Shown piece by piece: positions 7,952 to 13,684 of a stretch of DNA of 45,021 bases. The position numbers and the translations under genes were made by a program. Each line of letters starts with the position of its first letter. Positions within the stretch are counted from its first letter, which is position 1. This DNA is from a virus, in IMG/VR virus record IMGVR_UViG_3300021076_000245, positions 1-45,021 of that record. The stretch is one strand, 5' to 3'. The notes under the pieces are model-generated. The model did no database searches, was not told where the DNA came from, and worked only from the letters and a program-made list of their open reading frames with translations.

Positions 7952-8551
7952 ATGACTATTATCAAGAGCTACAATATTCCAGAAGAGTTAATCCCAGTTG
8001 TGCCGTTTAAGGATCTATTGCTTAAAATCATCAAAGAAGATGAAGGTGGATTTGTTCTTAGTAAAGATCCTGATGGCGGTGATGGCGGTTGGACATTTGC
8101 AGGTGTCACAGCTAAGACATTTGCGGGATATTGCAAAGTTCATGATATCGATCCTATTGAAGACACAGAGAATTTCATGCAATTGATGGGAACCCCAGAA
8201 GATGCTAAGGACATTATTACAGATATATTTGCTATATATGATGAAGAGTTTATTTCTCCATTGCAGTTAAGCAAAAAATACAATTGCCTACAAGGAATGT
8301 TGCTTAGCTGTGCAATTAATTGCGGGATTGGAATAGCGTTACAGCTGTATCATGTAACTTGGGTGTCATCGCAACCTGTAATATTGCTGGAGAGCTGTGT
8401 TAGAACTTTTGCTTATAATTGGCAGCGGCATTATTCAGCAATAATTGCAGTGCATCCAGAAAAACATATTTACTTGAATGATTGGAAGGCTAGAGTAAAC
8501 CGCTGGAAAGACTACGAACTAAAGATTCTTTCTTCTTCTTCTGCTGCGTGA
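7952..8551 (+). CDS. Endolysin, GH108-type N-acetylmuramidase
   Basis: A 199-residue peptidoglycan hydrolase expected to cut the glycan backbone at lysis. The family signature EGGF is at residues 31-34, with Glu31 as the predicted catalytic acid, followed by a GGDGGWTFAGVT stretch that matches the usual family pattern of glycines and Thr. The C-terminal half has an NWQRHY segment, a WKARVNRW segment and helices like the accessory domain of this family. I start at ATG 7952 with AGAAAAGGAA upstream; a TTG start at 7925 would add nine residues without a better ribosome site. It has no signal peptide and so needs a holin. The holin candidates are in the late arm, far from this gene, an unusual split. 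Confidence 0.85.
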   Translation: MTIIKSYNIPEELIPVVPFKDLLLKIIKEDEGGFVLSKDPDGGDGGWTFAGVTAKTFAGYCKVHDIDPIEDTENFMQLMGTPEDAKDIITDIFAIYDEEFISPLQLSKKYNCLQGMLLSCAINCGIGIALQLYHVTWVSSQPVILLESCVRTFAYNWQRHYSAIIAVHPEKHIYLNDWKARVNRWKDYELKILSSSSAA

Positions 8552-8561
8552 GTTCACTGCT

Positions 8562-8843
8562 GTGTCTACAATAAAGCAACTTTACAACATTCTCTATCTG
8601 GGAAAAGAGATTGAAATGCATTTTTCATCTGCAACACAAGCAGAAACATTTCGTGTAAATTTGCATAGACACAAACGGATACAAGATAATGCATTGAGGA
8701 CTCTGGGGCTCCTTGAAGAAGGAGAGGAAACTCAGAGTCTTCTTTTTTCTTTTGATAAAGAAACAGGAATTGCTAAAATTGCGTTTGGGCAAAAGAAGCA
8801 TAAAAGAGATTACACATTTAAAATAGTTGAGGAGGCGGTTTAA
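8562..8843 (+). CDS. Unknown 93-residue protein
   Basis: The frame opens at GTG 8562 with little ribosome site; an internal ATG at 8616, after GGGAAAAGAG, is the other possible start and would give about 75 residues. Residues before this ATG (an LYNILYLGKEIEM stretch) look protein-like, so I keep the long form. The middle has AETFRVNLHRHKR, a basic helix. No family is recognised. The stop overlaps the next start (TAATG). Confidence 0.65.
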   Translation: MSTIKQLYNILYLGKEIEMHFSSATQAETFRVNLHRHKRIQDNALRTLGLLEEGEETQSLLFSFDKETGIAKIAFGQKKHKRDYTFKIVEEAV

Positions 8844-9088
8844 TGCCTCGTATGTATGAAGAAGTGTGGAAGCGTATTAAGAAAGACAAAAAAGTTACTT
8901 TGCAAGTTGAGCCGTTTTTAGTTCCTCGTGTTAGTAAAGCAGTTAAAAAAGAGAAATATATGGATTTAGGATTTAAAGTGATTAACGGACTTGATTACTA
9001 TTGGCTTAAAATTATATATGAAGAAAACACAAAGCATTTGATTTTTGAATTGCATCAACGCTATGGCATTGTTGAAACTATAGCATAG
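8843..9088 (+). CDS. Small basic unknown protein
   Basis: This 81-residue protein has a strong GAGGAGG ribosome site and its ATG overlaps the previous stop. The first 50 residues are very rich in Lys and Arg, which suggests binding to nucleic acid or an acidic partner. There is no recognisable domain. It is probably co-expressed with the genes on both sides. Confidence 0.72.
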   Translation: MPRMYEEVWKRIKKDKKVTLQVEPFLVPRVSKAVKKEKYMDLGFKVINGLDYYWLKIIYEENTKHLIFELHQRYGIVETIA

Positions 9089-9103
9089 AGTAAGGCGGAA
9101 AGA

Positions 9104-9583
9104 ATGAAGTTGGATATCGCAGCGTTGAAAGCTAAAGCTGCTGCTACAATTGCAGCAATGGAAAAGGAAAAGCAGCAAAATGAACCGCAGAACCAAGAAG
9201 TTAAGGAAGCTGAGTCTACTACGATATGTAATTCTAACGTGGGGCTTCGGAGTGTTGTCGAGGAAGCAAGCAAAAGCGTATTGCAAGAGAGAGAAACTGC
9301 GCCTCTCACTGCTGCGGAACAGATTGTAGGAAAGATTGCAGATCTGCAAGAAGCTTTGCAGAAGCAACTTCCTGGGTATGAAAGCGTTCTTCATTTCATT
9401 CATTTTCAGCTACATAAAAACGAAGACGTTGTGCATCTTCTTACTGAGGAACAAATCGGTATCATAGTAGCTGGACTTGCTAAAAAGAAGAATATCGTTC
9501 TCACAACTTCTGCTGCTAAGGGTGGAAATAAAACGCCAAGTGGCAAGAAGATTAAGGATCTAAGTCTCGAAGACCTAATGTAA
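9104..9583 (+). CDS. Unknown 159-residue protein with helical N-terminus
   Basis: The N-terminal 45 residues are Ala/Lys/Glu/Gln rich and probably form a helix or coiled coil. A second helical region covers residues 70-130. The C-terminus is a Lys/Gly linker followed by a short acidic tail (KDLSLEDLM). Such acidic tails can act as docking peptides. No catalytic motif is seen. The start is preceded by AAGGCGGAAAG. Confidence 0.75.
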   Translation: MKLDIAALKAKAAATIAAMEKEKQQNEPQNQEVKEAESTTICNSNVGLRSVVEEASKSVLQERETAPLTAAEQIVGKIADLQEALQKQLPGYESVLHFIHFQLHKNEDVVHLLTEEQIGIIVAGLAKKKNIVLTTSAAKGGNKTPSGKKIKDLSLEDLM

Positions 9584-9598
9584 AAAGGGGTAAGCATT

Positions 9599-9883
9599 AT
9601 GGCAATCATCGATCGTTCTAACAAGGAAATCAACACTGCTGTTGTAAATCTTGTGCGATGGAATAAGAGGCCGTTGGCGCAACGCATGGAAATTGCGAGA
9701 GTCATTGCTGACACAGTTGCAGAATTGCCTGGAAATCGTAGTGATCCATTCATTTATGATGTGACAATGTTGCACCTTATTAACGGGGTGTATTGCCCTG
9801 AGGATTATGGGGTTAGTTTCGATAAGATTCTTGTGCGAAATATTACTGAAGAAGACCTTCTTGTGTATAAGTATGCAGCATAG
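9599..9883 (+). CDS. Unknown 94-residue protein
   Basis: The start follows AAAAGGGGTAAGC, a good ribosome site. The protein is soluble in character with a helical middle, including an LAQRMEIARVIADTV segment. I recognise no family. It sits in a run of small genes between the endolysin and the recombination genes. Confidence 0.75.
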   Translation: MAIIDRSNKEINTAVVNLVRWNKRPLAQRMEIARVIADTVAELPGNRSDPFIYDVTMLHLINGVYCPEDYGVSFDKILVRNITEEDLLVYKYAA

Positions 9884-9892
9884 ATTGCAAAA

Positions 9893-10204
9893 ATGTTACC
9901 AGCGGAGCGAATCTTCTGTGTTCTTGCAAAGAAATTTCCACATCTTCTCGCTAAAGATGAATGCAAGAATGCGGATCTTTTGCTTCGCTGGTTGTATAGC
10001 GATAATTCTTTATATTATAATAATTGTCCGTTTTTTGCTGGTTGGGATATTTACACTTTAATTAATCGTTATGAAAATCATAAGTTAATTCATTTTCCTG
10101 AAGCTATGAAGTTAGAAGGCTATAAATATGCACTTCAACTTCATGTGTACTATTTGGAGAACAAAGACGATGCATGCAAATCTGAAACAATTGTCTCACT
10201 CTAG
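9893..10204 (+). CDS. Unknown 103-residue protein
   Basis: The ATG at 9893 lies 9 bases after the previous stop, with a poor ribosome site. The product is rich in aromatic residues and Leu, with a CVLAKKFPHLLAKDEC segment near the N-terminus. Its last 35 bases overlap the start of the nuclease gene at 10170 in another frame. No family is recognised. Confidence 0.65.
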   Translation: MLPAERIFCVLAKKFPHLLAKDECKNADLLLRWLYSDNSLYYNNCPFFAGWDIYTLINRYENHKLIHFPEAMKLEGYKYALQLHVYYLENKDDACKSETIVSL

Positions 10205-11090
10205 CCGCACTGTGTTGCATCGTTGCGCAGCGAAGTATAAAATGGAAAAGCTGTCTCCGCACCAAGAGTCATGGGGAAATCCTGACTTAGATTTTGGTAA
10301 AGTAGTTGGCATCGGAGTGCAAGAACTTCTTATCCACGGAGATATTAATCGTGCTTGGATGAAGATGTTCGAAGAATGGCAAACTACTCCATTTGACGAT
10401 GAAGAAGACAGAAACAAGAAGAAAAAGAACTTTTGGCACGCGCTTCATGCTGTTGAAAGATTTATTCCTCATATGCACCAAGAGTTTGTCGGTTACGAAC
10501 TTGCTATTCTCAACGATCGACCTGCTATTGAGTTGGGGTTTAGTATAGATTGCGGAGAAGGATTTACATATCGCGGGTACTTTGACGCAGTTATGATTCA
10601 TAAAATGCAGCGTCGTTTAGCTGTGCTGGAAAACAAAACAACTGGTGCTTGGTCAGCTAACGAAGCTTCGTATAAAAACTCAGGGCAGGGACTTGGATAC
10701 GATCTAGTTCTCGGAGCTATTGCAAAGCAGTTAGGACTAGAGCATTCTGTTAATTTCCCTGTTTTCTATCCTGTGTATGAAGCAAGAAACTTCGAATGGA
10801 AAATATTTGAGTTTATGAAATCGCGAGCCGCTAGAGCCAAATGGATTACAGACATTGTGTTAGATAAAGAATTAGTTAAGCTGTATGATTCATTTAATCG
10901 CTTTCCAATGCACGGCGAAAGCTGCATGGATTTTAACAGGCAGTGTCCATTCTTTGGAATGTGTGATTTGAGTGATGCAGTTTTGCAACTTGATAAAGCA
11001 GAAGAGAGGATTGAGCCGCCAGCTAAGTACGATTTCTATTTCACTCTTAGTGAGATCATCGAAAATCAGATAGAAATGCTAGAAGGATAA
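10170..11090 (+). CDS. PD-(D/E)XK nuclease, Cas4/RecB-like with probable Fe-S cluster
   Basis: I place the start at ATG 10170, with GGAGA upstream; an earlier ATG in frame would overlap the previous gene more. The 306-residue protein has the RecB-like pattern: SSRTVLHRCAAKY near the N-terminus (first Cys), a GYFDAVM segment holding the catalytic Asp, the LENKTTG motif holding the Glu and Lys, and a GQGLGYDLVL helix. Near the C-terminus three further cysteines (CMDFNRQCPFFGMC) complete a four-cysteine set like the 4Fe-4S cluster of Cas4 and AddB nucleases. It probably resects or cleaves DNA ends in phage recombination together with the RecA-fold ATPase encoded next. Confidence 0.85.
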   Translation: MHANLKQLSHSSRTVLHRCAAKYKMEKLSPHQESWGNPDLDFGKVVGIGVQELLIHGDINRAWMKMFEEWQTTPFDDEEDRNKKKKNFWHALHAVERFIPHMHQEFVGYELAILNDRPAIELGFSIDCGEGFTYRGYFDAVMIHKMQRRLAVLENKTTGAWSANEASYKNSGQGLGYDLVLGAIAKQLGLEHSVNFPVFYPVYEARNFEWKIFEFMKSRAARAKWITDIVLDKELVKLYDSFNRFPMHGESCMDFNRQCPFFGMCDLSDAVLQLDKAEERIEPPAKYDFYFTLSEIIENQIEMLEG

Positions 11091-11097
11091 TCTAAAA

Positions 11098-12012
11098 ATG
11101 GTCGCATACACACAGTTTAAACAGCGTGAAGTTCAACATGCAATCGTTTTCGGGGAACACAAGACAGGCAAGTCGACTCTTGTGTCACAGCTTGCAGAAG
11201 ATGGATTTAATCTTATTTGGTTTTCTGTTGACAACGGACATTCTATCATCGGTAAACTCTCAGAGGCTGCACAAGCTAGAGTCGATGTTATCAACATCCC
11301 TGACACAAGGGATTTTCCAGCAGCAATTGATACTATTCTAAAAGCTTTTACTGGAGCTAAAGTATCAATTTGTCATATGCACGGGCAAGTTAACTGCTCT
11401 TTTTGCAAACAGGAAAAGCTAAATTTTACCGATTATGAATTCGGTAAACTTGATTTGAATACTGTTGTTGTTATAGATCATCTGAGCCAGATTGCAGATA
11501 GCGCATGGAACCTTGTTACTCAGAACTACGATATTCTTAAAGAGATTAAAGATCAAAAGAAAGACAGCTACGATTTGTACATGAAACTTGGTATGCTCAT
11601 GAATAAAGTGCTTACGCATATTCAGCAAGCACGTTGGCATACATGTGCAATTGCTCAAGTCATTGAAACGGAATTGGACAGTGGCGATAAACGATTGGTT
11701 CCTCGTGTAGGAAGCGGACCGTTTTCTCGTTGTGTTGGTTCTTACTTTGATCATATGATCCTATGTGAAATTGTAAATCTTAAGCATCGCTTTGGCAGTA
11801 GTACTGGCTATAAGAATACTGTTGTCACAGGTTCTCGTAGCGATATTGCCATCGAAAAGATGCCTTCTCCAAGTCTTGCTCCATTTTTTAGAAACGTAAC
11901 AGTTTCTCAACAGCAAAATAAAGAAGCGTTGAAAACAGAACTAGCTGAGTTGAAAACTAAAACAACTACTCCATCTGCTTCTGAGATTCTTGCTAAACTG
12001 CGGAGTAAATAG
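11098..12012 (+). CDS. RecA-fold ATPase, Sak4-like, with zinc-knuckle insertion
   Basis: This 304-residue ATPase has Walker A GEHKTGKST near residue 18 and Walker B NTVVVIDH near 122. The order of elements matches the phage Sak4/AAA_24 group of short RecA-like recombinases that assist single-strand annealing. A short insertion before Walker B carries CHMHGQVNCSFC, a likely zinc-binding knuckle. The C-terminus is Lys/Thr rich and may be flexible. Its placement right after a Cas4-like nuclease and before a single-strand binding protein gene supports a recombination role. The start follows AAGGATAATCTAAAA. Confidence 0.85.
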   Translation: MVAYTQFKQREVQHAIVFGEHKTGKSTLVSQLAEDGFNLIWFSVDNGHSIIGKLSEAAQARVDVINIPDTRDFPAAIDTILKAFTGAKVSICHMHGQVNCSFCKQEKLNFTDYEFGKLDLNTVVVIDHLSQIADSAWNLVTQNYDILKEIKDQKKDSYDLYMKLGMLMNKVLTHIQQARWHTCAIAQVIETELDSGDKRLVPRVGSGPFSRCVGSYFDHMILCEIVNLKHRFGSSTGYKNTVVTGSRSDIAIEKMPSPSLAPFFRNVTVSQQQNKEALKTELAELKTKTTTPSASEILAKLRSK

Positions 12013-12014
12013 AA

Positions 12015-12500
12015 ATGAAGAATTCTCGTTCATGTGTAAATTGCGCAAATATGGACAAAACATACTATGGTTGTGACATATGTTTTGATTATTCTAATTG
12101 GAGCAGAAAGTATTTTTCATGCGAAGGATGCATTGGAGATAGTGCTGCGTATGAACACTTCTGTAGTGATTGTGTCAAGTATTCAAACTGGAAAGACGAA
12201 AAACAGTATCTTAAGGAAGTAGAGAACATGAGGCAACAACAAGTGGAGCTACAGCAAGGTGTTAGGGCTAGCTGTAAACAAAGAGCTACTGATGTGCAAG
12301 TAGGAGGAAATCACTACAAGCAATTTCCAATTCAGCCGATTGAGTTTATCGAAAAGAATAAGCTTTCATTTTTGCAAGGAGATATCATTAAGCGAATTTG
12401 CCGATACAACAAGGAAGGCGGCAAAGGTAAGCAAGACCTAGAGAAGATTATCCACGAGTGTCAATTGGTTATGCAATTTGAATACCAAGAGGAGAAGTAA
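12015..12500 (+). CDS. DUF3310 (SaV-like) protein with zinc-finger N-terminus
   Basis: The C-terminal 70 residues contain VGGNHYKQFPIQPIEF, LSFLQGDIIKRICRY and the KGGKGKQDL-like segment GKGKQDLEKI, which define the DUF3310 family. From memory the T7 nucleotide kinase gp1.7 is placed in this family; a nucleotide-kinase role here is inference. The N-terminal 60 residues carry many cysteines in CxxC pairs (CVNCANMD, CDIC, CEGC, CSDC), so one or two zinc-binding knuckles are likely. This fusion is longer than the simple DUF3310 unit. The gene starts 2 bases after the ATPase stop. Confidence 0.88.
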   Translation: MKNSRSCVNCANMDKTYYGCDICFDYSNWSRKYFSCEGCIGDSAAYEHFCSDCVKYSNWKDEKQYLKEVENMRQQQVELQQGVRASCKQRATDVQVGGNHYKQFPIQPIEFIEKNKLSFLQGDIIKRICRYNKEGGKGKQDLEKIIHECQLVMQFEYQEEK

Positions 12501-12504
12501 TATT

Positions 12505-12873
12505 ATGAACAATGCTGAGCACGAACCTACTCCGTATCAATTCACCGAAGATAATCTTAATGAAAATCCTCGTGAGTTTTGGGAGCAAATCCACAAGCTT
12601 ACAATCAATAAGCTTTCTTCTGTATTCATGCAGCAGATCAATGTATTTATGCAGAATGTAATGAATACATTCATTGCTATAAGCGCTGAAGTTACTATCT
12701 TTCGTGAATTGGAAGCAAGGATTAGAAATAAATCCTTGACAGACGAGATCCTAAACGATATAATGAATCGTATCGCTTCTCTGAGGAGTGAGATCCAAGC
12801 TAAAGCTGCAAGTGAAGTAGAAGCTAGAGCACAGCTTCAGGCAGCTTTGAAAGAACAACAGCATCCGCAGTGA
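12505..12873 (+). CDS. Helical protein of unknown function
   Basis: I choose ATG 12505, with AGGAGAAG upstream, rather than a TTG inside the previous gene. The 122-residue product is predicted almost entirely helical, with a probable coiled coil from residue 60 to the end. No family is recognised. The coding sequence also carries a perfect consensus promoter at 12736-12764, so part of the gene doubles as a regulatory region for the downstream unit. Confidence 0.75.
   Translation: MNNAEHEPTPYQFTEDNLNENPREFWEQIHKLTINKLSSVFMQQINVFMQNVMNTFIAISAEVTIFRELEARIRNKSLTDEILNDIMNRIASLRSEIQAKAASEVEARAQLQAALKEQQHPQ
12736..12764 (+). promoter_or_regulatory. Perfect sigma70 consensus promoter inside a gene
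   Basis: TTGACA at 12736-12741, a 17-bp spacer, then TATAAT at 12759-12764. Both boxes and the spacing match the bacterial consensus exactly. It lies within the gene 12505-12873. Transcription would start near 12771 and give a leader of about 210 bases before the gene at 12981. Confidence 0.85.
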
Positions 12874-12882
12874 GTTAACAGA

Positions 12883-12965
12883 GAGTTGAGGAGATAGCGG
12901 TAGCTAGTAATGCTCCACGATCGGGTGATAAACTGTAATCCCGGTACATTCAACTACTACAACTC
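12883..12965 (+). promoter_or_regulatory. Possible structured leader of the binding-protein gene
   Basis: Nested complementary segments occur in order: GAGTTG 12883-12888 with CAACTC 12960-12965, GTAG 12900-12903 with CTAC 12954-12957, AATG 12909-12912 with CATT 12947-12950, and CGGG 12922-12925 with CCCG 12940-12943. Together they could fold into one long interrupted stem just before the ribosome site GGAG at 12969-12972. Autogenous control is possible, but the stems are short. Confidence 0.35.
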
Positions 12966-12980
12966 AATGGAGTAAATTAA

Positions 12981-13427
12981 ATGTCTGATGAATTCATCCC
13001 AGTTTCCGTAGACGCATCTCTGGATGATATCGATGATCTTCCTTCTTTCAAGGTGTTTCCGTCTGGCGCATTTGTGTGCGAGGTAAGTGCCACTGAGGCA
13101 AGTAAGATTATCAACGAGCATCCTTCGTCTGAAATTTCTCTGAAACTCATTGAAGTTTCTGAGTTGTCAGAAGCGTTGCGGGAAGGAGAGAATGAGCCAG
13201 TTCCTGGTGATATTCAATCCATTGCATTCATGCGAGACAATGCAGTTGGCGCAGGAAAGTTGAAGGAGTTTCTTCTTCCGTTTTCCAAGGCGTTAAACAA
13301 GAAAGGTCCCATCGGAGAATTGCTCTCTGACATCAAGGGAATGAAAATCCTTCTTATTCAAACGCGAAATCACAACAAGGAAAAGGATCGTGATTTCCCT
13401 GTGATTAAGAGTGTTATCATTCTCTAA
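12981..13427 (+). CDS. Predicted single-strand DNA-binding protein
   Basis: This 148-residue protein has a beta-rich core and resembles the small OB-fold-type binding proteins found next to polymerase genes in many podoviruses. Key segments are DLPSFKVFPSGAFV at the start, a VPGDIQSIAFMRDN middle, KLKEFLLPFSKAL and IKGMKILLIQTRNH. The identification rests on this pattern and on its position, not on a search. It has its own perfect-consensus promoter upstream and a terminator downstream, and it prefers AAG for lysine, so it is likely made in large amounts, as expected for a stoichiometric DNA-binding protein. Confidence 0.65.
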   Translation: MSDEFIPVSVDASLDDIDDLPSFKVFPSGAFVCEVSATEASKIINEHPSSEISLKLIEVSELSEALREGENEPVPGDIQSIAFMRDNAVGAGKLKEFLLPFSKALNKKGPIGELLSDIKGMKILLIQTRNHNKEKDRDFPVIKSVIIL

Positions 13428-13445
13428 TAGGTTGCATTTCTAAGT

Positions 13446-13480
13446 AAGCTGCCCTGGCTAACAACTGGGGCAGCTTTGTT
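13446..13480 (+). terminator. Rho-independent terminator after binding-protein gene
   Basis: A perfect 9-bp stem pairs 13446-13454 (AAGCTGCCC) with 13468-13476, followed by TTGTT. It closes the short unit made of the promoter at 12736 and the gene 12981-13427. Readthrough into the polymerase genes is likely to be partial because the U-tract is weak. Confidence 0.75.
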
Positions 13481-13507
13481 AAAAATGCAAAAAAGACTGG
13501 GGACAGC

Positions 13508-13684
13508 ATGTTGTATCAAATTATTACACCACGAGTTGTTTGTGGTATTGTTATTAAGTATAATATTGTAATTAAGACTGCTCCATTTTTTAATTGGATG
13601 AAAGGAAAGACATTAGAAGAAGTAAGTATGTATTGTCAAACCAATAATTACAAAATGAGACAAGTTGATAAGGAAGAAGAATAA
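13508..13684 (+). CDS. Small protein upstream of DNA polymerase
   Basis: A 58-residue protein begins at ATG 13508 after GGGGACAGC, and its stop (TAA 13682-13684) overlaps the polymerase ATG. The pattern GIVIKYNIVIKTAPFFNWM followed by GK and a YC pair resembles small phage proteins of unknown function with the theme 'I-V-I-x-TAP-x-W-x-GK'. It has a short beta pair and then a basic helix. The TAATG overlap indicates translational coupling with the polymerase, so it may be a polymerase partner. Confidence 0.75.
   Translation: MLYQIITPRVVCGIVIKYNIVIKTAPFFNWMKGKTLEEVSMYCQTNNYKMRQVDKEEE

Noticed and set aside
12883-12980. tRNA-like sequence near 12900-12965
   Set aside because: There is a nested stem pattern, but no T-loop signature, anticodon arm or 3' acceptor pairing.
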